Shown: positions 12,600 to 21,378 of the stretch, one piece after another
Layout: every line of letters begins with the position of its first letter
Position numbering within the stretch: the stretch's first letter is position 1
NCBI GenBank assembly: GCA_033239525.1
Contig: BSYO01000038.1
Location: 5,397,041 to 5,461,040 of the forward strand
Reading direction: 5' to 3'
DNA from: Nepenthes gracilis
Lineage: Eukaryota; Streptophyta; Magnoliopsida; Caryophyllales; Nepenthaceae
DNA length: 64,000 nt
Position numbers and translations under genes: made by a program
The notes under the pieces: model-generated
What the model was told of the DNA's origin: nothing
Database searches by the model: none
The model's input: the letters and a program-made list of their open reading frames with translations, nothing else

Positions 12600-14457
12600 T
12601 AGGCCCTCGTGCGTTTCTAATCTTCTTAGAAGATTTTCGTCTTCTACTCTTAGTCACCGACTCATAGCGACTGGAGTCAGACATGTCAGGAGCAAGAGTA
12701 CAATCTAAAGAATCGTTTGGGCTAGAAAGTCATGGCTGGCCGGGGCAATCCTCATTTCCTAACATCACCAACGGACGAGAACCAGACAGGTCATCGGCCG
12801 GGGACTCATCATTGGAACAATCTGATCCAATACACAGGCTGACCAATTCGGGGGGCAAGGGGGCTTAGCTTGTAGATCAAGCCCCCCAGGGAGCCGATCC
12901 TCCTCAGCGCCAAAGGGGGGAAGGGCATGTTGAATTCCAGGTGGAAGGGTTGAAGTAGGATCAACAAGATGAGGGGCTTGGGGATCTTCGCACGGAGAGG
13001 GAAGAACCTCAGGCATCATCTGGTCTTTAGGATTGGGCTCCTGAAGAATACTGAAGGAATTGGCAGTAGATAGCTCCTTTTGTGCGGAGATACCCACGGC
13101 AGAGGCGGCTTTTTTGCAAGGAGATCGGCCAGGGTGGGCATTGGTATTGAATGTCCGAGGGATGCCAACCTTCTTTGGGGCCCAAGAAGATTTGGTAAGT
13201 GGGCCCAAACTCTCATTCTTTTTAGGGGCGGCGCTCCGAACCGGCTTTTGTTGATACTCAATTTTAATTTCTCTAAGAAGGTCCTCAGGAATGCCGTTGG
13301 AACGGATCTTCACATATTCCGGCCGGGGGGCATCAGCACCCATTTCGACACAAACTCTGGCAAAGCCCAGACGTTCTAACTTTTCAGTGACTGGGTCTAA
13401 CTTCAGAGGTATCCCAACGGCGCTGGCAATCCAGCATAGACCCAGAGGGGTCCAGTATTCAACCGGAATCCCTGACATGGAGATCCAAACAGGGAAGGAT
13501 TTATGCTCTTCACGGGATAGGAGCATACCCGGCTTCCAAAGCTTTAGATAAAGGGCATGTCCGGCAATGGACCACGGGCCACTATTTATACATCTCTCAA
13601 GCATTGCACTAGAGGAGAATCTAAAGAAAAAGAAGCCAGTTTCGTTCCCCGCTACATGTTGTAGCTCGAACCGTCTCCAAATTTTCCTAGTTATATTATT
13701 TACAGCATTAAAGTGAATTGGGTTGCCATCGAAATAACCCACAAGAGTGGTTCCCCAAAGATCCTCACCCTGCTGAATAACTTCCGGAGGGGGAGACAAA
13801 ATGATATTTTCAGAATCAGGAGAACTAGGAGGAAAGTATTTAAGTTGAAATTTACCTCCAAATGCCTTCTTTTCAACTACAGATGCCCATGTAGGCGGGC
13901 TGGATCCCGGCTCACTTGAAATGCGTGATCCGTTAACCGAGCAGGGACCAGAAATCCCATGGAGTTGATGAAGATCAGATCTCACACCCACAGGAGAGCA
14001 GTGCACCACCTCTGCCGGAGGAAACATCTGAGGATCCACCGAACCAGATTCAGGCATGCAATCAGGTAATTGATTCGGCCTCCCAGAAGGAGAGCCAGCC
14101 AAATTGGGGGGCGCCCCATCCTGGCAATCGAGTACCGACGAGCAACCCGCACCGCCAGAGGCCTCCGAGGCCGTCGATGAGAGTTCCAAGGAAGGCCCTG
14201 CTGCAGGGGAGGGGCATGGAAGTGGAAGACAACCCCTAAGGACCCCGGAGAGGGGGGGGAACACAATCTCGGATAAAGGAGAGGAGGAAAGGAGGGACGA
14301 GGGGGAAGAGGGAGGAGCGCCCGAGGGCCAGGGAGTGGCGGGGCGCGGGAAGGGAGGTGAGGAAGCGGCCGAACGAGAAGGGAGAGGAGCTGCAGGGGGG
14401 AGGAGAAGAAGGAAAACGTTCAGGGCGACGAGTTGAAGGGCTTGAGACCGGCGCCAT
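12600..14457 (-). pseudogene. LINE-B ORF1 (DUF4283 RNA-binding protein), frameshifted
   Basis: ORF1p is the RNA-binding, RNP-forming protein of the element. The ATG at 14457 (MAPVSSPSTRRP) opens a Pro/Ser-rich N-terminus that shifts frame near 14240-14264. From there about 499 codons to 12765 contain a linker, then DUF4283 (EDLWGTTLVGYF, RKIWRRFELQHV, FFFFRFSS, CINSGPWSIAGHALYLKLW, HKSFPVWISMSGIPVEYW, GLCWIASAVGIP, RVCVEMG). After the domain comes IKIEYQQKPVRSAAPKK, with no CCHC knuckle. A second shift precedes a basic end, SRRRKSSKKIRNARG, just upstream of ORF2. The start codon sits inside the palindrome at 14448-14466. Confidence 0.92.
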
Positions 14458-14466
14458 GGGCGCCGG
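14448..14466 (-). other. Palindrome over the LINE-B ORF1 start codon
   Basis: CCGGCGCCATGGGCGCCGG reads nearly the same on both strands: 8-base complementary arms flank a 3-base centre, and the ORF1 ATG overlaps the centre. A copy occurs at 14638-14656 in the duplicated 5'UTR, and equivalents sit at the ORF1 starts of LINE-C (26144-26162) and LINE-E (30019-30037). Confidence 0.85.
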
Positions 14467-14728
14467 CGAAGGTTGGAGAGGGCAGAAAATCAAAATCGGG
14501 AACGAAGGAAGTGGATGAACAGTGCCAGGAATTCAAAATCCAAAGAGAGAATGTTTTGCGATGGAATGAAATAAAGGAATTTCAGCAGAAGAACTGTGAG
14601 GGAATGTTTTCATGGAGACGAGAGAGAGGGCAGGCGTCCGGCGCCATGGGCGCCGGCGAGGAAGGAAGGGAGCGGGCCAGACGGGATTCAAAAATCGCAG
14701 GAGGAGATGAACAGGGAGCGGGCCAGAC

Positions 14729-14740
14729 GAGTTTCTCTCC
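14729..14740. repeat. Target-site duplication of LINE-B, right copy
   Basis: Second copy of GAGTTTCTCTCC. LINE-A ORF2 resumes immediately to the right. Confidence 0.93.
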
Positions 14741-14862
14741 GCTACCTTGGTCTCCACTAAGCCAACGATACTACACCTATGGGATGAAATGAGGTTGCAG
14801 ACTTCGTGGGCTTTTACGCTCCCATTAAGTCCCCTCACATTCCAACAGGCAATGTTAGTCAT
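14741..14862 (-). pseudogene. LINE-A ORF2, N-terminal piece of the endonuclease
   Basis: The ATG complementary to 14860-14862 begins MTNIACWNVRGLNG, followed by HEVCNLISSHRCSIVGLVET and KVAERNS. These are the first EN motifs, including the metal-binding Asn and Glu of the APE-like fold. The reading joins the ORF2 body at 6191-6203 across the LINE-B insertion: AERN-S here is followed in the intact homologue at 50010 by VAVSTRIKPNWSWF, which is exactly what resumes at 6190. Confidence 0.93.
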
Positions 14863-14865
14863 GGG

Positions 14866-15545
14866 TTAAGGTTGAGGGGGGGAGGATTTTTAACCCCCCG
14901 AGTTTTTTTTTTATTTCTACGGGAAGAGCCACGGCCCCCAATGTTTGTTGGTGGGCCACCATTTGTCACACAGCCAATGGGGCCCGACACAGAGGCACAA
15001 AGATTGGTGCCATCTGGCGGGTCAGGGGTGGAAGAAAAGCAAGGATTAAGCACTTCAATCAATCCAGGTGCAGAGGAAGCCCTTTCGAGTTTCGTAGGGG
15101 GCGAACCGGGAGGCTCCAAATACGGTTTGGACAACCCGGCCCAGGCGGGGGTGGTGAGCAGGATAGAAGACTGGACGAGCCAACATTGTCATGGCCAAGG
15201 GGCAGAGCCGGGTCGGCTAGAGCCGAGACGTGCGCCTCATCAGAGGCATGGCCCTCGTGACTAGGAGGAGGGGCTTGATCACATCCAAAGGGCAATGCAG
15301 GAGAACTCAGAACGGGGCATTCTGACAATTCATTTGTAGAATCCACTTGTAAGGCCATAAACGAGTTAGAGGTCGTTATGGCCTTAGGGGCGATGACTAT
15401 GGACGCGGTGGCAGCCGCAACAGGATTTTTTAAGCGGGGAGGCGACCGAGACGGAACGGAGGAGGTTGAAATATCCCGAGAAGGGGCACCCTTCTTGGGG
15501 ACCCAAGAAGGTTTGATTGGGTGGCCGGGTGGTTCTTGCTTTCCT
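14866..15545 (-). pseudogene. LINE-A ORF1, C-terminal part only
   Basis: On the minus strand this matches the LINE-F ORF1 C-terminal region (49360-49970), including TSNSFMALQ, DSTNELSECPVLS, GPIGCVTNGGPPTNIGGRGS and a basic end before ORF2. Frameshifts are present (frames change near 15060 and 15130). Similarity ends at about 15545 (KARTTRPPNQTFLG on the minus strand), where plus-strand CTG-rich sequence begins, so the DUF4283 domain is missing. Either LINE-A is 5'-truncated here or an adjacent insertion removed the rest. Confidence 0.85.
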
Positions 15546-15834
15546 GGAAAATTCCGAAAATTTTAAAAGTTGCTGCAAGACTTGGTGCTGAAGCATGCTG
15601 CTGTCTCACGTGCCATGTGCTGATGCTGTGATGCTGTATGCTGCAGATAATGCAGTATCTGCTCAGATATTAGTGGCATTACCTTTGCGGTTTCGGCAGT
15701 TCCGGTTTGATGTAGTTAGTTGCTACGAGATGATCGGGTGGTTGTTCCGGTATTCTCGGGAGTAACTTTTTGCTTTTGTTTTTTGTATAACGACAGTGTT
15801 TTTTGAGGAACTCTCTATTGTACCAGCTGCTCGG

Positions 15835-15854
15835 TTGCTTACCAAAAAAAAAAA
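15835..15854 (+). mobile_element. Tail-only micro-insertion M2 (20 bp)
   Basis: TTGCTTACC followed by A11, flanked by the perfect 15-bp duplication GTACCAGCTGCTCGG (15820-15834, 15855-15869). The target is the conserved tail of another family member. Confidence 0.92.
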
Positions 15855-15887
15855 GTACCAGCTGCTCGGGGTATGCCCTAGCGTATT

Positions 15888-15927
15888 ATGTTCTAATTCC
15901 AAGTCAAAACACTTGGAGTTATAACAT
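15888..15927 (+). other. Tail hairpin H2
   Basis: Arms ATGTTCTAATTCCAAGT and ACTTGGAGTTATAACAT, loop CAAAAC; one G-U pair and one mismatch. Confidence 0.9.
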
Positions 15928-15990
15928 AATTTTTTGTAAATTTTTCTCCCGTTAATCCAAAATACACACTTATTTACCAAAAAAAAAAAA

Positions 15991-17071
15991 GGGCTACTGT
16001 TGGTACTGCAGGTGTTGTATGTGCCTAGCCCTCCTCTGTTTGGTAGTGAAAACTGGAATGCAGTGTCTAATTACCTGGGATGCTCCTGGTATTACTGAAT
16101 CCAGCTCTGGATGGATTCTGCTTTCGCTGGTGTTGGGAGGATTGTTGATTTGCTGTTTAAAAGAAGCTGTTGTGGGATTTTGATGCTGATAAGTCTGGTT
16201 GCTCTCGTCTTTGTTACTGATGATTTGCTGGACCAGCTTTGATGCATGGAGTGCTGCATGGCTTGTCGTGAGGAATGATCTTGAATCAGGGATTTTCTAT
16301 GCAGCTGCTGGTGTTTTACACCAGCTGGTTTTGATCGGTTTACAGGCAGCAGTTGTATGAAGGTGCTCCTTGTGATGTTGGTTTTTGGTTGACCCGGATG
16401 AAGATGATCAGTAGATCCTGAAGGCCTTTGTCCCTGGTGTTGTGGTCCTGCTGAGTCTTTACCCATTCTGTTGTGGAAACTACCCAGTCCGATGTAGTTG
16501 ATCCCTGGGTGTTGCGCTTGGAGCTGTTGCCTTTTTGGAAATATGGCAGCAGGCCGGATGTTGGAATGCTGCTGTAGAAGTCTCTGGGACCGCTACCTGC
16601 CTGCAATTGGCTCTGCGGTTGATGCTTCAGCATGGGTTTTGACAGCGCTGGCTGTTTTTTACCTCTGGCTGTATGAAGGTGCTGGAGCTTTTCCAGTGTG
16701 GCTGCATGCAGCTGATAAGATGCTGGACAAGCTTGATGATGTTGTATGGCTTGATATGAGGAATGATCTTGAATCTGGGATCTTCTTGGCTGCTGCCGGT
16801 GCTTTTCAGCTGCTGGTTGTGCTTGGTTTGCGGGGGATGATTAGCTATGCTCTCACTCTGCGTTGTGTTGTAATCTCTCATATTATAATGGTTCTATAGT
16901 TTGTAGGCCTCCTAGAGGATTTTTTGATACATTCGGATGTACTAGTTGCTCGGGGTATGCCCCAGAGGGTTATGTGTTATCCCTAAGTCAAAATACTTGG
17001 AGATAATACATAGATGTTGTAATTTTTTCTCCCATTAATCCAAAATTCTTACTTACCAAAAAAAAAAAAAA
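15991..17071 (+). mobile_element. ORF-less CTG-rich element with conserved tail, inserted in LINE-C
   Basis: This plus-strand CTG-rich body ends in the palindrome CCTCCTAGAGG (16907-16917), GCTCGGGGTATGCCCCAGAG, hairpin 16972-17011, TTCTTACTTACC and A14 (17058-17071). It abuts LINE-C ORF2 at 17072. No ORF of note and no TSD resolved on the left. It contains about 150 bp of internal near-repetition (16200-16330 resembles 16700-16820). Confidence 0.8.
16972..17011 (+). other. Tail hairpin H3
   Basis: Arms ATGTGTTATCCCTAAGT and ACTTGGAGATAATACAT, loop CAAAAT; two G-U pairs and one mismatch. Confidence 0.9.
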
Positions 17072-17302
17072 GGAATCATCCCATCCAATCCAAATGCGAC
17101 CAGAAGGGTTTTTTCAGTAGTTCATCTCCCACTTTCAAGAAGGCATCAGTATATTTGAAATATGAGATGCCTTATTTTCTTTGACCCTAGTCTGCATAAG
17201 GCCAAATATAGAGTTTCGGGAAGACCGAATGACATTCTTGACTTCATGGGATTTGATTGCCCCATTAAGTCCACGGACATTCCAACAAGCGATATTAACC
17301 AT
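17072..17302 (-). pseudogene. LINE-C ORF2, N-terminal EN fragment from a divergent LINE lineage
   Basis: The ATG complementary to 17300-17302 gives MVNIACWNVRGLNGAIKSHE, then a region aligning with VETKV in relatives but reading GLMQTRV, so the metal-binding Glu of the APE-like endonuclease is Gln here. A stop follows WEMNY. Reading ends at RIWIGWDDS where the plus-strand element intervenes. The rest of ORF2 is not to the left within the window, where LINE-A lies, so it is probably off-window with LINE-A nested inside LINE-C. Confidence 0.88.
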
Positions 17303-17533
17303 GAGGCAAAGGGGAAGGGGCTTTTTTTTTTCTTAGGCCCCTTAGTTTTTTTCGCTTGCGACATCACCAAAGGAGTCTCGCCGTCCTTGGCAGCAAGGGC
17401 GGGAATAAGGCTTTCTGTGTGGTGGGAAGAAATCTCCACATTCAATGTGGATGGAATACGCTGGGCCACTCTACGGGAGCTTCTTGGTATAGAAGGGTTG
17501 CAAGTGTTGGAGGAACTTGGAGGCTCCCCCCCC
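17303..17533 (-). pseudogene. LINE-C ORF1, C-terminal piece
   Basis: Minus-strand reading gives a Ser/Pro/Gly-rich stretch and the Lys-rich end QAKKTKGPKKKKSPFPFASW overlapping the ORF2 start region. It joins 20827-21279 across the chimeric insertion: the 16-bp TSD TGGAGGCTCCCCCCCC lies at 17518-17533 and 20827-20842. No CCHC knuckle and no TPxSIxRI motif are seen. Confidence 0.82.
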
Positions 17534-17752
17534 TCCCCGCCGAAGAGGAATTGGCCTGGTGGTTAAACACACGGAAGTGTGCCTCCCCCACCCAGGTTCG
17601 AGCCCCCGCGGAAGCACCAAAGTGGTACTGTGCCTCCCAAAAAAATCCCGCAAGGGGTTTTCTGGGTTATGGGGCCGCGTGTGCGGTGGGACCGGTCACT
17701 ATAAAAAGCTTACCCTTAACACAGTTTGTGTTGTTGCTGTTATTCAAAGCCC
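17534..17752 (+). mobile_element. tRNA-derived SINE-like segment at the 5' end of n2
   Basis: Pol III internal promoter signals are visible: A-box-like TGGCCTGGTGG (17552-17562) and B-box GGTTCGAGCCC (17595-17605), with spacing as in a tRNA-type promoter. A tRNA-unrelated part follows with CGCAAGGGGTTTTCTGGG and a T-rich end (CAGTTTGTGTTGTTGCTG). It is not a tRNA gene: no acceptor/anticodon cloverleaf closes. Whether it inserted next to the LINE-like part or was joined during reverse transcription is open, but the TSD lies outside it, which favours a chimera. Confidence 0.72.
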
Positions 17753-19114
17753 GAATTTTAGAGAGAGACGCTCTCTTCTCTCTCTTCCTCGAATTCAAAT
17801 TTTGAATTCAAATCCCGGCGTCGTCGTCCTCGTCGATGCTGCTTGGGGTGCCAGGCGGCACCGGAGCCTGCCATGGCTGGCTTCCTGGTTGCTCTGCCCG
17901 GCCCCCCTCCGGTATTTCGTCTCCTTCTTCCTGAATCCCTACGATGGTTGGGTCGTTCTCGGTGAACCCGGAACCCTCGAATCCCTGAAATCCTCGGCTC
18001 TCTCTTCGTTAAAATTTCATTTTTGAAATTCGAAGCGTTGTCTTCGGTGTCCATCCTCTGGCCGGGAGGCGACGGAGCCATCCTCGGCCGGCCCCCTGGT
18101 GCATGCCTAGGAGTGTGCTCTGGATTCGGTTCTCCCAGTCTGATGGGGTTGTAGGCTCAGGCCTCGCTTTCGGCTCCCTGGCTATGGGATCTGATATCTG
18201 GAGCTTCTGTCGGCTCCCTCGCTGCGTGTTGGATCTGCAGCATCCAAAGGTCTGTATCTCTGGCTCTGTTGCGCTTCTGCCTGTGTGTCTCCTTTCTGGT
18301 AGTCGGTTTGGGGGATGTCGTGCTAGTTTGGAGATATGTGGTCGATAGTCTGAAGAGCTGGTGTGGAACTTCGGGTTGTATGCGATCCTTCTGCTGCGGT
18401 GGGGCCTCCGGTTGCTGCCATTATTGAAGCTCTGCTTAATGGCAACCGTTTGAGCTGCTGAGATTGTTGGGTTCTCACTTGATAGCATTTCGATGGCTGC
18501 TGCTCTCGCCTGTTCATTGGATCTGGCGGTGAACGAGCTTGTGTTGTCAGCTTTTCTATTTTCTTAGCCATTGTGTCCCCTCCAGTTGAACGGGTTGGGA
18601 GTGCTTGTGAATTTCTGGTTGGGGAGTTCCTGGCTTTACTGGGAAGAGCTGGTGGGGTTCGTTTGATGCCTGAGATCCCCTGACAGTTTGAGGTTCGTTT
18701 GCTGAGATCGTCTGGTGGTGGTTTGCTGCTGGCTGTTTGTGGTTGGTGCATGCCTACCTCAAGCTTAAACTCTGTTTTCCTTTTCAGTCTTTTGGGAATT
18801 CAATTGGCTCTGTTCCCGATGCTGTTGAATTTTCCTTTCAGACGTTGGTTGGCTGCAAAGCTAACTGATTGCTGCTGTGCTGTTGGTCTGCTGGTGATCT
18901 CGCAGCTGGTGGTTTTTTGCTGTGAAAAGCAGATATTGCTGTTGGAGGTGCTGTATAGCCTTCTACACTACTGTCACCGTTTGCAGAACCATTCTGCTTT
19001 CTGGTGCGATGCTGAAGTCCACTGGACTGCTATTGGCTGGATTATACAGCCAGTTTGGTGCAGCTGCTGCACTGCTGTTCTGTTATTGCTGGTATGGTAA
19101 GCTGAAGTTGGTGC

Positions 19115-20056
19115 TAGCCCCGGAATCAATAGCTATGCTTCTTGGTTGATGTGGCTGCTTTTGATGCACTGAAGTGTACATTGATGCTGATTAGTTAGCT
19201 TCTCACGGTGACCCTCGGTATTTGGCCGGGTTGCTGTCCTATTTTTTGAAGTTCATTTTGTTTTGGCTGCTGAGGAACTACCACTGGGTTGGTGTACCGA
19301 TTGTTGCTGGTTTTCTCGGTACTCTGGCCTGCTTCGTTGTCTCCCGGTGCAGTTTTGTATAAAACACTCTTAGGTCGTGTTCTGTTGCTGGAGATTCTCG
19401 CTGCGGTTTTTGAGCTGCTGTCTGTCGGCATATTAGCTGCCAGTTCCATCTGATGCACGATGGATATGGTGTCTTGAGGCCGGCTCCTTTTGGTCTTACT
19501 GTTGATGCCTGAAGAGTTTTGGCTGAACCATTTTTAGATTGGACCATTGCCTGCTGATGACTTCAGTTCTGCTGGAGGGCTGCAATTCAGCACGGTACCT
19601 GCAGAGTGCCACTCTGGATGCAGATGCCATCTGCTCTTCCTCATGCTGTTCTTAAGGTCTGTGTAGCTGATGCAGCTTTTGATGGCGTTGGGCAGTGGGT
19701 GTGAAGCAACTGCTTCGGCTTTTGTGCAGAAGTGGATAGTGGACTTGGTTTCTTGTTGTGGAAATATTATGTGGCAATAGAAGCTGATGCATGAGTCCGG
19801 TTTGCTGTTGATCCCGTCAACCTGGGAGTTACTGATTTTGTTTCTGATTTTGTAAAATGACTGTAATCTCTTTATTTCCTTTGTCAGATCGTTCCTCTTA
19901 GAGGTTTTTTGGTTCCTTTTGTTGTACCAGTCGCTCTGGGTATGCCCTAGCGTTTTACGTGCTAATTCCAAGTCAAAAACTTGGAGTTATCACATTGATT
20001 TTTTATAATTTTTCTTCCATAAATCCAAAATACACACTTACTTACCAAAAAAAAAA
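19115..20056 (+). mobile_element. 5'-truncated CTG-rich element nested in n2
   Basis: Bounded by the perfect 11-bp duplication GAAGTTGGTGC (19104-19114, 20057-20067). It ends with hairpin 19957-19995, CACTTACTTACC and A10 (20047-20056). Positions 19115-19265 match the reverse complement of LINE-A 3'UTR 800-960. No ORF of note. Confidence 0.92.
19957..19995 (+). other. Tail hairpin H4
   Basis: Arms ACGTGCTAATTCCAAGT and ACTTGGAGTTATCACAT. The outer bases differ from H2 on both arms (GC..A to GTT..A changes are matched by TCAC). Confidence 0.88.
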
Positions 20057-20338
20057 GAAGTTGGTGCAGGGGACAGCCCACTCTTCCTTGATTGGTATGC
20101 AGTTTCGGCTGGAGACTTGCTGCAGTTGGGGCTGGAATTTTATTTATTGATGAATAAAATTCTGCCTCTGTTTGAGCAAATCTTATTTTGAGGAACTGAT
20201 GCGTGCGCCTTGGTTTTGCTGCTGGTGGGCAGTGAACTGGGATGCTTGTGTCGGGATGATGCTGCTGTTCTTCTGCCCGGTGTGTACCGGTGTGTATGCC
20301 TGTGTGTAGTGTTTGGGGCTGCTGCACTGGGTGTAGCT

Positions 20339-20353
20339 TTTTTTTTGGTAAGT
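20339..20353 (-). mobile_element. Tail-only micro-insertion M3 (15 bp)
   Basis: T8 followed by GGTAAGT, flanked by the perfect 16-bp duplication TGCACTGGGTGTAGCT (20323-20338, 20354-20369). Only ACTTACC plus the A-tail of the family was copied, into the body of n2. Confidence 0.92.
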
Positions 20354-20726
20354 TGCACTGGGTGTAGCTGCTGTCTAACGCTGCAACTTGCTTGTTCGGT
20401 TCTGATTCACATCGTGGATGCTGATGGATGGGGACTAGATATCCTCCTGTTGCCTTTTTGTGCTGCTGAACTGCTGCCAATGCATTGGTTTTGTGGAGCC
20501 TTGGAGCCAAGGTTTCATTTATGTTGCTGTTGCTAAGTTTTCAACAGCCGAATGTGGAACTGACTGCCTTGCCATGCCACTGTGTGATGCTGGTATGTGT
20601 TAGCTGTGTTCAGTCTTGTTTACGATGGAAATGTCATTTTTTGTTGTTTTCGGTAAACATTGTCCTCCTAGAGGCCATTTTGTATATTCAGATGTACTGT
20701 CCGCTCGGGGTATGCCATAGCGTTTT

Positions 20727-20765
20727 ATGTTTTATCTTCAAGTCAAAACACTTGGAGATAAACAT
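20727..20765 (+). other. Tail hairpin H5 (n2)
   Basis: Arms ATGTTTTATCTTCAAGT and ACTTGGAGATAAACAT, loop CAAAAC; one base shorter on the 3' arm. Confidence 0.9.
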
Positions 20766-20826
20766 ATTATTTTGTACTATTTTTCTCCCATTAATCCAAA
20801 ATACTTACTTACCAAAAAAAAAAAAA

Positions 20827-21279
20827 TGGAGGCTCCCCCCCCCATCTGGTTACCATCCGGAAGGGTAGTATCACTATTAAGGCTTCTCAAGACGCTGCCA
20901 CTGCTCACATGGCCATCGTCTTCATTTTCCCGGGTGGATTCACTCCAATTCACCCGCTCCAAAACAGAGGGGTTCGAAATCCTCAGATCAGTCTCCACAC
21001 CGTTCATAGTGGGGCCTAGATCTGGTTCAGCATTATTAAAAGCATCATTTTTCTCTCCCCCATCAGAAGGATCTGAAGGGGTGTCATTTTCTGAGCATTG
21101 TAATGCCGCAAAGGAATTGGAGTTCGGCACAGTTCCAATAAGCACAATGGCAGGATGAGGTTTACTTTTAAACCTCCATGGACCTTTCCCCCCTGAACAC
21201 CGCCAATTGGTGCCAAAGGGGGCTGGTGCCGAATTGGTTTGTTCTGACTCTTATGGTGCTCCCCATTCAAAACAGAGTC
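20827..21279 (-). pseudogene. LINE-C ORF1, middle piece
   Basis: Minus-strand reading includes NGEHHKSQNKPIRHQPPLAP, GGVQGGKVHGG and then, in a shifted frame, NSNSFAALQCSENDTPSDPS. It links the DUF4283-bearing piece at 25137-26153 to the C-terminal piece at 17303-17533. Element a is inserted at 21279/21280 with an 18-bp TSD. Confidence 0.85.
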
Positions 21280-21338
21280 TTTTTTTTTTTGGTAAGTAAG
21301 TAATTTGGATTAACGGGAGAAAAAATATTACAAAAGCT

Positions 21339-21378
21339 ATGTTTTATCTCCAAGTGTTTTGACTTGGAAATAAAATAT
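21339..21378 (-). other. Tail hairpin H6 (element a)
   Basis: Plus-strand arms ATGTTTTATCTCCAAGT and ACTTGGAAATAAAATAT, loop GTTTTG. Confidence 0.9.

Larger units (their letters stand above)
6204..14728 (-). mobile_element. LINE-B, full-length 8.5 kb L1-type LINE with TSD
   Basis: This is a complete element in minus orientation: poly(T) at 6204-6213, conserved tail with hairpin, about 2.2 kb of CTG-rich 3'UTR, three A-run-bounded modules (8585-8997), ORF2 (8998-12570), ORF1 (about 12600-14457) and a 5'UTR to 14728. The 12-bp TSD GAGTTTCTCTCC (6192-6203, 14729-14740) defines both ends, so the 2.8 kb 3'UTR belongs to the element and is not flanking DNA. The 5'UTR contains a partial tandem duplication: GGAGCGGGCCAGACG occurs at about 14670 and again at 14714-14728, and the ORF1 start palindrome recurs at 14638-14656. 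Both ORFs are frameshifted. Confidence 0.94.
15546..15990 (+). mobile_element. 5'-truncated ORF-less element, conserved tail at 3' end
   Basis: This short plus-strand CTG-rich segment leads into the conserved tail: GCTCGGGGTATGCCCTAGCG, hairpin 15888-15927, then ACACTTATTTACC and A12 (15979-15990). It is interrupted by tail-only insertion M2 (15835-15854). The left boundary is approximate and I could not match a TSD. Confidence 0.8.
17534..20826 (+). mobile_element. Chimeric element n2: SINE-like head, LINE 5' end, CTG-rich body, conserved tail
   Basis: The unit is delimited by a 16-bp TSD in LINE-C ORF1 (17518-17533, 20827-20842) and ends in ACTTACTTACC-A13 (20814-20826). Left to right: a tRNA-like SINE segment (17534 to about 17752); a LINE 5' leader with AGAGAGAGACGCTCTC near 17763 and AATTCAAATTTTGAATTC; ATG at 17873 (MAGFLVALPGPPPVF, about 30 codons), comparable to the MAG starts of the ORF1-only elements; CTG-rich body; hairpin 20727-20765. 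A 942-bp element is nested at 19115-20056 and a 15-bp tail-only insertion at 20339-20353. Without those and the SINE part it is about 2.1 kb, close to n1 (2.35 kb). Confidence 0.85.

Noticed and set aside
12391..12684. Host protein joined to the endonuclease domain in LINE-B
   Set aside because: SRRRKSSKKIRNARG is the basic ORF1 C-terminus overlapping the ORF2 start; comparison with LINE-F shows the same layout.
15890..15990. Rho-independent-like terminator: hairpin followed by an A/T run
   Set aside because: The hairpin belongs to the retrotransposon tail, the run is a poly(A) tail bounded by TSDs, and the DNA is eukaryotic.
17545..17610. Possible tRNA gene (A- and B-box present)
   Set aside because: The acceptor and anticodon arms do not close, and a SINE-type body follows; it is a tRNA-derived SINE promoter, not a functional tRNA.
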